A stretch of DNA of 64,000 nucleotides from DATMNR01 sp963702765 (GCA_963702765.1 CAVPEB010000026.1:68508-132507); one strand, 5' to 3'. Shown: positions 26,170 through 35,006, numbered from the stretch's first letter. The notes: a model not told the origin generated them from the sequence alone. Translations and numbers: made by a program.

Positions 26170-27123
26170 ATGCCGAATTTTAGTGGAAGAGATCCTGAAA
26201 GTTTTAGCTTTGAGGAGATTGTTTACACGAAACGTGATTGGGTTGCAACCGTCACTATGAACCGACCGCAAAGCTACAATTCCTATACATGGCGCACTTT
26301 GCAAGAGATGACACAGGCGTTTCGTGATGCTGCATGGGATGATCAGATTGCCGTGATCGTGCTTACCGGAGCGGGCGATAAGGCATTCTGTACTGGCGGT
26401 GATGTCAAGGAGTATGCCTCCGAATATACGCAGCGTCCTCATGATTATTGGAAGTGGATGGGACTTTTCACAGAATGCCATGACCTGCTGCGCAACATTG
26501 GTAAACCAACCATAGCGCGGCTCAACGGTATGGTCGTTGGTGGTGGCAATGAGTTTAATATGGCTTGTGACCTCGCTATCGCTGCCGACCATGTACGTAT
26601 TCGCCAGGTTGGTACCGAGGTTGGCAGTGTCGCAGCAGGCGGAGCAACCCAGTGGCTGCCAATCATGGTTGGAGATCGCCGCGCTAGAGAGATTTTGTGG
26701 CTCTGCGAATGGATAGATGCAGATACCGCCTTGAAGTGGGGACTGGTCAACCAGGTAGTACCATATGCAGAACTCGATGATGCTGTCGCCACAATGGCAG
26801 CCAAATTGGTAGATAAATTCCCTGAATGTATGCGTTATACCAAACAGCAAACAAACTTCTGGAAAGACTTTGCATGGTCTCAGACCATCGGTCATGCCCG
26901 CGACTGGCTTGCGCTGCATTATGCCTCATTAGAACCATATGAAGGCATGAGCGCCTTCGTCGAAAAACGCCGACCCGATCATCTAGGTATACGTAATCGT
27001 GCCGTGAGTGGAGAATCCAGCGAATTTCTCTGGGGCCCATACGCTCAAACCTGCCATAATTGCGGAGCTAGTGGCTTACCAGCCCAGTTCACCCATTGCG
27101 GAATCTGCGGGACAGCCCTGTAA
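26170..27123 (+). CDS. 6-oxocyclohex-1-ene-1-carbonyl-CoA hydrolase-like crotonase with C-terminal zinc ribbon
   Basis: A crotonase-fold enzyme of 317 aa resembling Oah/BamA, which hydrates and opens the ring of the cyclic beta-oxo-enoyl-CoA. Matching segments are QSYNSYTWRTL, GDKAFCTGGDVKEYASEY, GGGNEFNMACDLAIA, GSVAAGGATQWLPIMVG and KFPECMRYTKQQ. The segment known to be long in Thauera and Geobacter enzymes (after VVP) is much shorter here. An unusual tail has C-x2-C-x11-C-x2-C (CHNC...CGIC), a probable zinc ribbon not usual in the family. AAAAGGAG precedes ATG 26170. It is in line with had-, dch- and bcr-like genes. Confidence 0.85.
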   Translation: MPNFSGRDPESFSFEEIVYTKRDWVATVTMNRPQSYNSYTWRTLQEMTQAFRDAAWDDQIAVIVLTGAGDKAFCTGGDVKEYASEYTQRPHDYWKWMGLFTECHDLLRNIGKPTIARLNGMVVGGGNEFNMACDLAIAADHVRIRQVGTEVGSVAAGGATQWLPIMVGDRRAREILWLCEWIDADTALKWGLVNQVVPYAELDDAVATMAAKLVDKFPECMRYTKQQTNFWKDFAWSQTIGHARDWLALHYASLEPYEGMSAFVEKRRPDHLGIRNRAVSGESSEFLWGPYAQTCHNCGASGLPAQFTHCGICGTAL

Positions 27124-27128
27124 TCAAA

Positions 27129-27236
27129 CAGGAGTACAGAGGACGAAGTCCTTTGTCAGTGTGCAGGGCTGCGCATTTGGAGATACAACAGCTGGTCCTC
27201 ACCAACTTATATATTATTCCGCCGCAGGAGGCGATA
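27129..27236 (+). repeat. Three-hairpin intergenic repeat, long variant
   Basis: It begins AGAGGACGAAGTCCTTTG, contains TGCGCATTTGGAGATACAA and ends in a GCCGCAGGAGGC stem. It lies directly after the hydrolase stop and is followed in tandem by the short variant at 27241. Confidence 0.7.
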
Positions 27237-27240
27237 AGTT

Positions 27241-27331
27241 AAACAGGAGTGCAGAGGACGAAGTCCTTTGCCGGGGTGTGGGGTGTCCCCACTAACTCTT
27301 ATTTCTCGCCGCCGCACGCGGCGAGCGTAAA
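27241..27331 (+). repeat. Three-hairpin intergenic repeat, short variant
   Basis: Hairpins GGAC-GAA-GTCC, GGGG...CCCC and CTCGCCGC...GCGGCGAG follow in order. It ends about 12 bp before the ATG of the dehydrogenase gene, with GGAAGGAA between, so it lies within that gene's leader. Confidence 0.75.
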
Positions 27332-27342
27332 GGAAGGAATAT

Positions 27343-28371
27343 ATGCGAGCTGCAGTTTTTTATGAGAGCAACGCACCTTTGCGTATACAAGATGTACCAA
27401 TACCAGAATTAAGCGCCAGGGAAATCCTGGTAAAAGTCGCTGCCTGTGGCCTCTGCCACACAGACCTTCATTATATTGACCACGGAGTGCCAACCGTCAA
27501 ACATCCACCTCTCATCCTGGGTCACGAAGCAACCGGCATTGTTACATTAACCTCACCTGGTGCAACCAACGTGAAGGAAGGTGACCGTGTACTGTTGCCA
27601 GCAATCCTCACCTGCGGGCAATGTGCAGCCTGTCGTGTTGGGCGTGAGAATATTTGCCAACACATGCGCATGTTCGGCAATGATGTTGATGGAGCCTATG
27701 CCGAGTATGTGATAGCTCCAGCCAAAGATGTGTTCATTCTCCCTGAAGAAATTCCACTTGTCGAGGGCTGCATCATCGCCGATGCAGTCACCACACCTTA
27801 TCACGCGGTCAAGAATCGTGCTGAGGTGCGTCCAGGTGATCATGTCGTAGTCTACGGCTGCGGTGGAGTAGGCCTCAACGTTGTGCAATTTGCCAATCTT
27901 GCCGGTGGTATAGTCATCGCCGTAGACGTATCTGATGAAAAACTGGAATGGGCGCGTCGGTTTGGTGCCAGTTTCACTTTGAATCCTCTCCAGATACAGG
28001 GTGAAGTTGCTAGAGCAGTACGCAAGTTAACAGCTGGAGGTGCGGATATAGCTATCGAAGCCATTGGCAACCCGAACACAATACAGGCCGCTTTCAGTAC
28101 CCTGCATCCTGGCGGCAGGTTGGTTGTCGTTGGTTATACAGAACACGAAGTTGCTCTCAGTGCTGGACGCATTATGTATCGTGAAATGGAGATACGTGGC
28201 AGTCTCGGCTGCCGTCCGGTAGATTACCCGCGTGTAATTGAGCTAGTGCAATCCGGTCGAATCCAGGTAAGTCCGCTGGTCACAGCTCGTTTCCCCCTGG
28301 AAGAGATCAACCTCGGACTCGATGCATTACGCAACGGGAAAGGCATTCGTTCGGTAGTGGTTATGCAATAA
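27343..28371 (+). CDS. Zinc-dependent alcohol dehydrogenase, probable 6-hydroxycyclohex-1-ene-1-carbonyl-CoA dehydrogenase
   Basis: An MDR alcohol dehydrogenase of 342 aa. The catalytic zinc site is CGLCHTDLH with GHEATG, and four structural-zinc cysteines lie in CGQCAACRVGRENIC. The NAD-binding motif is GCGGVGLNVVQ. Position between an Oah-like and a Dch-like gene suggests it oxidises the hydroxylated cyclohexene-CoA to the 6-oxo compound, the Had step. By family alone it could act on many alcohols; the context is the main argument. GGAAGGAA precedes the ATG. Confidence 0.82.
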   Translation: MRAAVFYESNAPLRIQDVPIPELSAREILVKVAACGLCHTDLHYIDHGVPTVKHPPLILGHEATGIVTLTSPGATNVKEGDRVLLPAILTCGQCAACRVGRENICQHMRMFGNDVDGAYAEYVIAPAKDVFILPEEIPLVEGCIIADAVTTPYHAVKNRAEVRPGDHVVVYGCGGVGLNVVQFANLAGGIVIAVDVSDEKLEWARRFGASFTLNPLQIQGEVARAVRKLTAGGADIAIEAIGNPNTIQAAFSTLHPGGRLVVVGYTEHEVALSAGRIMYREMEIRGSLGCRPVDYPRVIELVQSGRIQVSPLVTARFPLEEINLGLDALRNGKGIRSVVVMQ

Positions 28372-28386
28372 AGGAGCAACAACTAC

Positions 28387-29160
28387 ATGAAAATACCGTC
28401 ACCGACCGCAATCACACTCGACATTACGCAAAGTGTTGCCTGGATAACGATTAATCGGCCACCATTGAATATTTTGACCCTGGATATAATACGCGAGCTC
28501 GACAGTGCAATCAGTGAGGTTGCTGGACAAACCAACCTCAAAGCATTGGTGCTCTCTTCGAACGGAAAAGCTTTTTGCGCAGGTGTGGATGTTGCGGACC
28601 ACACACCAGACAGGGTTGAGCCGATGATACGTGAATTTGGTCAACTCTTTACTCGACTGCGGACATTACCAATGCCAACTATAGCCCTGGTGCAGGGCGC
28701 AGCGCTTGGTGGCGGTTGCGAACTTGCCATTGCTTGTGACCTGGTGATAGCAGCAGAATCGGCCAAATTTGGTCAGCCAGAAATCAAACTTGGAGTCTTT
28801 CCGCCAATAGCCGCTGCGCTCTTCCCGCAGTTAATCGGTCATCAGCAGACAGCGCGTCTGCTATTTAGCGGTGAAACGATTAACGCTCACGAAGCTGTTC
28901 GACTTGGTTTAGCGACCTACTTAGCAGCAGATGATGACCTGCAAGCAACACTAGATCGCCTGCTCACTCAGTATCGCAACATGAGCGCAGCGGCTTTACG
29001 GATAACAAAACGCGCAATCCTTTATGGCAATGATCTGGGAGTGAACGCTTTACTTGAAATTGAAGATCTCTATCTTCGGGATTTGATGGACACCGCTGAT
29101 GCCCACGAAGGCATTGAAGCCTTCATGGAGAAGCGTCAACCCAAATGGAGTGATGAATAA
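28387..29160 (+). CDS. Enoyl-CoA hydratase, probable cyclohexa-1,5-diene-1-carbonyl-CoA hydratase
   Basis: A crotonase of 257 aa. The oxyanion-hole segments are NGKAFCAGVDVADH near residue 60 and QGAALGGGCELAIACD near residue 100. PEIKLGVFPP is strongly reminiscent of Dch-type hydratases and their relatives. It would add water to the dienoyl-CoA made by benzoyl-CoA reductase. It begins 15 bp after the dehydrogenase gene and ends three bp before the first reductase-subunit start, so translation is probably coupled. A plain enoyl-CoA hydratase is the alternative. Confidence 0.82.
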   Translation: MKIPSPTAITLDITQSVAWITINRPPLNILTLDIIRELDSAISEVAGQTNLKALVLSSNGKAFCAGVDVADHTPDRVEPMIREFGQLFTRLRTLPMPTIALVQGAALGGGCELAIACDLVIAAESAKFGQPEIKLGVFPPIAAALFPQLIGHQQTARLLFSGETINAHEAVRLGLATYLAADDDLQATLDRLLTQYRNMSAAALRITKRAILYGNDLGVNALLEIEDLYLRDLMDTADAHEGIEAFMEKRQPKWSDE

Positions 29161-29163
29161 ACA

Positions 29164-30315
29164 ATGATTACAAATACAGAAGCATCCATTATGGAAATAT
29201 TGGAGCGTTGCCACGAACTGGCAATGCGTACCAAAGTGCCTGAAAATGAGCAGCCGGGCGTCATTGGCTACTTCCCAGTCTACTTTCCAGAAGAAATAGT
29301 CCATGCCGCCGGACTTCGTCCATACGCTATATTTGGAGGGGGTAACAAACTCGAAGTCCGCCTTGCCGATGCACGCATTGGCTCCTTTGTCTGCTCAATT
29401 TGTCGCAGCACTACCGAGCAGGGTCTTGATGGAACCTTACGAGGAATGAAAGGCTTTTTCACGCAACCCATCTGTGATGCCGCCAAGCATATGGCTGGAA
29501 TCTGGGGTCGCAACTTTCCAGCACAGTTGTCACAGATACTTGCACTTCCTCAGAATCTAAATTCATCTGCTGCAGTACAGTATGTGTATGACGAGTACCA
29601 GCGGTTGCGCAGAGTCCTTGAAGATCAAGTGGGTCAGGAGATTACCGATGATGCCATCAGGGCTAGCCTGCGTATCTACAACGAGAACCGCCGTATGCAA
29701 CGCGAGTTATATCGTATCAAGCGCGATGATCCCGCTCGACTTTCCACAATCGAAACATACCTGCTCATTCGAGCTGGTACGCGCGTTCGCCGCGAAGAGC
29801 ATAATGTTCTGCTACAAGAGGCTCTACAACTCCTACCTCAGCGCCGCGTGCGCCCGCGAGACAAACCAAGGGTCGTATTCCTTGGAGGTTTTTGCGAACA
29901 ACCTCCGCTTGAAATGATCGAGACTATTGAAGACGTCTGTTTCATTGTCGATGATGATTTGCTAATTGGTCAGCGTTGGATTACCGGGGACATTCTCTCA
30001 GAAGAGGGAGATCCTGTATTGGCGCTGGCTGAGAGTTACGTTGAGCACTCCGCTTCCAGCCCTGTGCAATATGATGCGCGCAAACCAAAAGAAGAGGAAC
30101 TAATGCGCATGCTCATGGAATCGCGAGCAGAAGCAGCCATTATCACAGCAGCTAAATTTTGCGAACCAGGCCTCGATGACCAGCTTGCTCTCTCGCACAA
30201 GCTCGATGCCGAGAAGTTGCCATATCTTGTGCTCGAATTTGAAGAAAAAATGACCAGTTTTGAACAGATGTCAATGCAGGTTGAAACATTTGCCGAGTCA
30301 TTGCTGTTCCATTGA
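29164..30315 (+). CDS. bcrC: Class I benzoyl-CoA reductase subunit, BcrC/BadD/BzdN type, 383 aa
   Basis: A 2-hydroxyacyl-CoA-dehydratase-D family subunit, one half of the ring-reducing module that uses ATP-driven electrons from the ASKHA subunits. The N-terminal segment GYFPVYFPEEIVHAAG followed by GGGNKLE is characteristic. Cysteines that could ligate the 4Fe-4S cluster appear in VCSICRS, PICDA, GGFCEQ and KFCEPG. The length matches BcrC (about 380). It lies between the hydratase gene and a BcrB-type gene in the same direction. The Bcr and Bzd subgroups cannot be separated by eye. Confidence 0.85.
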   Translation: MITNTEASIMEILERCHELAMRTKVPENEQPGVIGYFPVYFPEEIVHAAGLRPYAIFGGGNKLEVRLADARIGSFVCSICRSTTEQGLDGTLRGMKGFFTQPICDAAKHMAGIWGRNFPAQLSQILALPQNLNSSAAVQYVYDEYQRLRRVLEDQVGQEITDDAIRASLRIYNENRRMQRELYRIKRDDPARLSTIETYLLIRAGTRVRREEHNVLLQEALQLLPQRRVRPRDKPRVVFLGGFCEQPPLEMIETIEDVCFIVDDDLLIGQRWITGDILSEEGDPVLALAESYVEHSASSPVQYDARKPKEEELMRMLMESRAEAAIITAAKFCEPGLDDQLALSHKLDAEKLPYLVLEFEEKMTSFEQMSMQVETFAESLLFH

Positions 30316-30360
30316 TAAAACAGAACCCCTGTCAGGTATTGAGACGAAAAGGAGGTCGCT

Positions 30361-31672
30361 TTGAGTGTTACCAACACAAAAAAAGGAGCGCAAGATGCGC
30401 GTACTATGGGCCAACGCCTTGTAAATCAGTGGTTCGCAAACCTTGGAACTGCGCACGAGCGCGGCCAACCTGTAGCGTATGTATTTGTCATGGGCAACGC
30501 TATTGAGATTTTGCGGACGTTCGGATTTGAGATGGCATTCCCAGAAATAAATTCTTTACAAAGTGGCGTACGTAAATCAGCACCTGATTTTATTTCTAAA
30601 GCTGAAGACTTTGGTTTCTCGCCTGACGTATGCAGTTATGTCAAAGCAGATGTAGGGTTAATGCTCAGTAATATGATGCATCCATCAGGAATACAAATGC
30701 CTAAACCTGATATCGCAATCGCCTCAAGTCTGTGCAACGTCTACATCAAGTGGGCCGAAATCTGGGAGCGGCGTTTCAACACACCTGCATTTGTTCTGGA
30801 CATTCCGGGTAAACGCTTTGCAGCGTGGAAATCCGCTAGTTGGTAGCCCTCAGCATCTATCTGATGCTCGCTGGGTAGAGGGCCAATTCCGTGATCTTAT
30901 TGCGCGTTGCGAGCAAATAACAGGTAAAAAGTTTGATATGGATCGCCTTGCCGAGGTTGAAGAGAATGTAAACGAGATGATCCGTCTTTGGGTCGATATA
31001 CTTGCGTTTAATCAAAATCGACCGGCTCCCTATAACTCTATGCTCGACGGACTTACTTATATGGGTGTCCTCAATGCTTGGAGAGGAACTTCTGAAGGTG
31101 TAGAGTATATGCGGCTGCTTCATGATGAAGTTGCTGGCAAGGTTGCGAGAGGAGAGGGTCGAGTGCCTGACGAGCGTTTCCGCCTCGTTTTCAGCGGTAC
31201 TCCCTGCTATGTTAATATGCGTCGCTTGATAGAACTCTTCGAGAGTCATGGAGGTGTATTTGCAGCTTCGGACTACCTTACATACGCAGCAGGTGGTCTC
31301 GATAGCGCAGGACTCTTCTATGATACTTCGCGACCTCTTGAAAGCCTGGCAGAAGTCACAACACTTGCCTCGCAAATGGGTCTATCCAATCACTTCTTCT
31401 CTCACCATGCACTGGCACAACAGATGAAGGATTTTGCTGCTGACGGTATTGTCTACCACGGCATCAAGAGTTGTCGCACCGTTGCAACCAGTATGGCGGA
31501 CAACCGCGAATATGTCACCACCAGGCATGGAATGCCAACACTCTATATCGAATCAGATCTGATAGATCCGCGTTACTGGTCCGACGCACAAATCAAAAAC
31601 CGCGTTGACGCTTTCTTCGAAGTCCTTGAACAACGAGCACGATTGGAGGCGCTAAGAAGAACATCATCCTGA
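30361..31672 (+). CDS. bcrB: Class I benzoyl-CoA reductase subunit, BcrB/BadE/BzdO type (one frameshift)
   Basis: The second 2-hydroxyacyl-CoA-dehydratase-D subunit, about 436 aa when one base near 30815-30845 is removed, matching BcrB length. It starts at TTG 30361 with AAAAGGAGG eight bases before. Before the break, SSLCNVYIKWAEIW and FVLDIPG are seen. After it come SPQHLSDARWVEGQF, SGTPCYVNMRRL and GIKSCRTVAT with cluster-type cysteines. Together with bcrC it forms the catalytic half of the O2-sensitive reductase. The frameshift fits the general one-base insertion pattern of this window. Confidence 0.85.
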
Positions 31673-31709
31673 GTAATGTAGGAGCCCTGGGCGCATTGGA
31701 GGGCGTAAA

Positions 31710-32528
31710 ATGGAATATGTAGCAGGTATCGATATTGGCTCAACACAGGCAAAAGGTATCGTCATGGACGAACAAGGCGAAATCGTTGGCAAAGCCATAC
31801 TTGATATGGAAACTAACATGGGTACTGCTGCGCAGAGAGTTTTCGAGCGTGTGCTTGCCAATGCCAACCTTAGTCCCAGCGATATCGCGTTCACAGTCGC
31901 TACAGGCTATGGACGCTATCGTGTCACCTTTGGTGATCTACAGGTTACCGAGATCAGTTGCCACGCCCGGGGTGCCTTAGCTGAATTCCCACAGACACGC
32001 ACTGTGCTGGATATCGGTGGGCAGGATACCAAAGCCATACGTATCGGAGATTCTGGAGAAGTGACAGACTTCGCAATGAATGACAAGTGTGCTGCCGGAA
32101 CGGGACGCTTCCTGGGAGCAGCATCATTTGCTCTTGAGATGCCCTTGTCTGATCTAGGGCCACTGGCGCTAAAATCGACACGGCCAGTTAAAATTACCAC
32201 TACCTGTACGGTATTTGCGGAAACTGAGGTCATAGGTCATCTTGCGAAAGGACATCTACCTGAAGATGTTCTCATGGGTATGCATCATTCGATTGCCACA
32301 CGTTGTGCTTCACTCGTTCGTCGAGTCGGCATGGTTCCCGAAGTCACATTCAGCGGTGGTGTCTCACGTAATGTCGCTATGGTGGCGCTACTTGAGGAAG
32401 TGCTTGGCACACCTTTAAATGTAAGTTTGCAGTCACAGTTCATGGGCGCAATCGGAGCCGGTCTGTATGCTCTTGATAATCTACTAGCCGGTCGCAGATC
32501 TCAGCACATAGAGGAGGGCGTTCGATGA
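31710..32528 (+). CDS. bcrD: Benzoyl-CoA reductase ATPase subunit, BcrD/BadG type (ASKHA family), 272 aa
   Basis: One of two ASKHA ATPases that couple ATP hydrolysis to low-potential electron transfer. The first phosphate loop is GIDIGSTQAKG, the second DIGGQDTKAIR. Cluster cysteines lie in DKCAAGTGRF and TTCTVFAETEV, which bridge a 4Fe-4S cluster between two such subunits. FSGGVSRN is the adenosine motif. Its stop overlaps the next start as ATGA, so the two ATPases are translationally coupled and probably form a heterodimer. Activators of hydroxyacyl-CoA dehydratases are the nearest alternative, but those act as homodimers. Confidence 0.87.
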   Translation: MEYVAGIDIGSTQAKGIVMDEQGEIVGKAILDMETNMGTAAQRVFERVLANANLSPSDIAFTVATGYGRYRVTFGDLQVTEISCHARGALAEFPQTRTVLDIGGQDTKAIRIGDSGEVTDFAMNDKCAAGTGRFLGAASFALEMPLSDLGPLALKSTRPVKITTTCTVFAETEVIGHLAKGHLPEDVLMGMHHSIATRCASLVRRVGMVPEVTFSGGVSRNVAMVALLEEVLGTPLNVSLQSQFMGAIGAGLYALDNLLAGRRSQHIEEGVR

Positions 32529-33488
32529 TTCTCAGCGTTGGGATCGATATAGGATCCACCTACACCAAAGCCGTGATGATGAACGATACAAAGCAGGTGT
32601 GTGCTACTGCTATTCGTCGCAGTGGTTACAAACCTGCATCAGCAGCGGCGGCAGTGTTCGATGACCTTGTCGCGAACGCTGGTGTCACGAAAGAGGAAGT
32701 AACATATATTGCCACATCCGGTTATGGCCGCTACATGGTACCATTTCGGCACACGCAGATTACAGAACTGACCTGCCATGCACTTGCAATGGCGTACCAT
32801 TTTCCGAGTGTGCGTACGATTCTTAGATATAGGTGGGCAAGACATCAAGGCTATCCGCATTGATGAGCGAGGACACGTGCGTGCGTTTCGCCTCAACGAT
32901 AAATGTGCAGCCGGAACGGGTGCATTCCTGGAGAAGACCGCTCGCTATCTTGGCCTCACAACCGACGATATTGGACCATACGCACTGCGTTCTACAAAAC
33001 CTGTCGAAGTCAGCAGCGTGTGTGCTGTTTTCGCCGAATCAGAGGTGATCAACCATCTCTCGACTGGCATTCCACCTGAAGACATCATGCAAGGTGCCAT
33101 CACTGCGCTTGCAGGGCGTGCGGTACAACTGATGAAGCGTGTCGGCCTGGAAGCCGATTACGCACTTGCAGGTGGCATGACCCATAATCAAGCCATGATC
33201 GAGGCTATTGCAGCGAAGCTTGGTTCACCACTAAACTTGCCCCCACAGGGTCTTGGTCAATTAAATGGGGCATTCGGTGCTGCATTACTCGGAATGCGCC
33301 GTACTGAGAAACTGCTGGCTGAAGGTCAGAGCATTCCGGCACCTGGTAGTGAGCATGCACACGAAAGTAGCGCAAACTCTACCCGCCGGTGGTCTATGTA
33401 TGTACCTGCCTCAATAATTTATGAAGACAGCACAAGAAGCCTTGTTAAAGGAACACCTCTAAAGGTGATACCCTCAAGGCAAGGTTAA
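32525..33488 (+). CDS. bcrA: Benzoyl-CoA reductase ATPase subunit, BcrA/BadF type (ASKHA family; one frameshift)
   Basis: The partner ATPase, about 320 aa after removing one base near 32822 (VRTI then LDIGGQDIKAIR). The motifs repeat those of the preceding gene: GIDIGSTYTK, DKCAAGTGAF, SSVCAVFAESEV and AGGMTHNQAM. The length is nearer the Azoarcus BzdP/Q type than the 440-aa Thauera BcrA. It ends with a polar tail without known motif. It is the last gene of the ring-reduction cluster; no ferredoxin or CoA ligase follows. Confidence 0.85.
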
Positions 33489-33506
33489 TGATAATCGCGA
33501 AATGTA

Positions 33507-33549
33507 GGGGCGACCATTTCGGTCGCTTGGGTGACCTTGGCAATGCCCC
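33507..33549. repeat. Small hairpin repeat between bcrA-like and hemerythrin genes
   Basis: An inner stem GCGACC/GGTCGC (33510-33526) lies within an outer GGGGC/GCCCC pairing. The GTAGGGGCGACC start is a type of sequence often repeated between genes in many bacteria. It could end the ring-reduction transcript, though no T-run follows. Confidence 0.45.
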
Positions 33550-33593
33550 GACGTATTCACGATCACCCAATTTAACCAGAACGGAAGAGAAAA

Positions 33594-34022
33594 ATGAGTA
33601 CCAATGTATTTGCCAGGCTATCGGATGAGCATGATACCCTGCTGCCCCTTATTGTCGAAATACAAGCAGCAGCGGAAGCGCAGGACGAAACAGCTCTGCT
33701 AGACGAACTCGTAGTAGGTCGAACAGCCCTCACAGAGAAACTTGATACGCATATAACTCTTGAAGAGGATGTTGCATTTAACATCATCGGACAAGTCATC
33801 GGCGAAGAGATCGTTACACCTTTTCGCACTGAACATACCGAAATTCGTGCGTTACGCGATGAAGTACTGTCGCAGGCGGATGCCGGAATTGCGCCATTCA
33901 ACCTTTGTTTGCAATTGTGCGAACTAATCCATACGCATATGCAGCGTGAGGATATGATGCTCTTTCCATCTGCAAGAGATGCTCTGGATACGGAGGCATT
34001 TGATCTCACATTGGACCATTAG
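33594..34022 (+). CDS. Hemerythrin-like HHE domain protein, 142 aa
   Basis: A four-helix-bundle di-iron protein that could bind O2, NO or iron. Candidate iron ligands are seen in LSDEHDTLL, HITLEEDVAF, FRTEHTEI and HTHMQREDMMLFP. Its length and single domain suit cytoplasmic bacterial hemerythrins. It lies just after the benzoyl-CoA reductase genes, whose products are expected to be O2-sensitive, so an oxygen-scavenging or sensing role is attractive but unproven. The stop overlaps the 3' end of the convergent GntR gene by four bases. Confidence 0.85.
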   Translation: MSTNVFARLSDEHDTLLPLIVEIQAAAEAQDETALLDELVVGRTALTEKLDTHITLEEDVAFNIIGQVIGEEIVTPFRTEHTEIRALRDEVLSQADAGIAPFNLCLQLCELIHTHMQREDMMLFPSARDALDTEAFDLTLDH

Positions 34023-34687
34023 CCAACCGTCTCACTCAAAACACGCTTGAGACTCTCTTCCCAATTCGTTTTAATTGCCTGGGCTGCTTGTTCATACAAC
34101 TCTTTTTCGAGAGCATCGATAATTGCCTCATGTTCTTTAAGCGATTGAATTGCGACAATCAACTCCCTGAAATAGACCACTTCAAGCCAGCGCAATCTAA
34201 TTTTGACCTCGTGAAGCATGCGCATGAGATCGGGATTGGATGTTCGGCTAATAAATACATGGTGAAACTCATAGTCCGCTTTTGAGGCCGCGATAGCGTC
34301 CTTATTCGTAAGCGCTTCTTGCAAACGAATGTTCGCTTCGCGCATGCTCTCAAGATCTTTTGGCGAGAGACGATTTTGAGCCAGCGAAATGGCAAGCATT
34401 TCCAGCGTCCAGATGATTGGGTAGAGATGACGAACTTCATCTAGATCGAGAGTGGCGACACGTGTCCATCGATTCGTAGCTGTTTCGACAAAGCCTTCAT
34501 CTTGCAGCCTCTGTAAAGCTTCTCTTACAGGGGTCCGACTTACTCCCAATGCATCAGCCAGATCCTGATCCCGAATTGTCTCCCCTGGTTGATACACTCC
34601 CTCGACGATCCACGTCTGTAACGTCGTATATACCTCTTCACGTGCTAGAGGGCGTTTGAACTTCTGTACTTGCTCAGGGATAGGCAT
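34019..34687 (-). CDS. GntR-family regulator, FadR/FCD subfamily, 222 aa
   Basis: The N-terminal winged helix (about 15-80) has QDLADALGVSRTPVREAL and the FCD ligand-binding domain (about 95-215) follows. Candidate metal/ligand histidines lie in YEFHHVFI and LKEHEAII. FCD regulators sense organic acids and usually act at nearby catabolic genes. The divergent gene is diaminopropionate ammonia-lyase, and a 10-bp inverted repeat lies between them (34767-34797). The aromatic cluster on the other side converges on it and is a less direct candidate target. Confidence 0.88.
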   Translation of the reverse strand: MPIPEQVQKFKRPLAREEVYTTLQTWIVEGVYQPGETIRDQDLADALGVSRTPVREALQRLQDEGFVETATNRWTRVATLDLDEVRHLYPIIWTLEMLAISLAQNRLSPKDLESMREANIRLQEALTNKDAIAASKADYEFHHVFISRTSNPDLMRMLHEVKIRLRWLEVVYFRELIVAIQSLKEHEAIIDALEKELYEQAAQAIKTNWEESLKRVLSETVG

Positions 34688-34766
34688 CTATTTCTCCTTC
34701 TGAGTATCTTTGAAAAGTTGTGTTTTCACTTGACTTTTCCTTCTCTATAGTATATCATTTTAAATG

Positions 34767-34797
34767 TAGAATGTAATATATCACATGTTACATTCTA
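34767..34797. promoter_or_regulatory. Candidate GntR operator in the divergent promoter region
   Basis: TAGAATGTAA (34767-34776) and TTACATTCTA (34788-34797) form perfect 10-bp arms with an 11-bp spacer, in an AT-rich segment 80 bp upstream of the GntR start codon. It is the only strong palindrome between the divergent genes. Confidence 0.5.
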
Positions 34798-34860
34798 TTT
34801 CAGAAATCAAAGGACAAACTCCATTGCTGGGAGTCTGAAGTTTTTTTCAAATGCTTCGAC

Positions 34861-34946
34861 GTAAGGGATGCAAGGGACGAAGTCCTTTGCCGGGGTGTGG
34901 GATATCCCCGCTAATTTCTTCCTCATCTCCGCTGCAGGCGCAGAGT
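34861..34946 (+). repeat. Three-hairpin intergenic repeat, short variant
   Basis: Hairpins GGAC-GAA-GTCC, CGGGG...CCCCG and CTCCGC...GCGCAGAG occur in order. The copy lies about 60 bp before the ammonia-lyase start. Confidence 0.75.
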
Positions 34947-35006
34947 CACTAAGAAGCTACACAATTATCGATACTCTTTCGCAAAGAGAAAGTTGAGAAC
35001 CGAACA

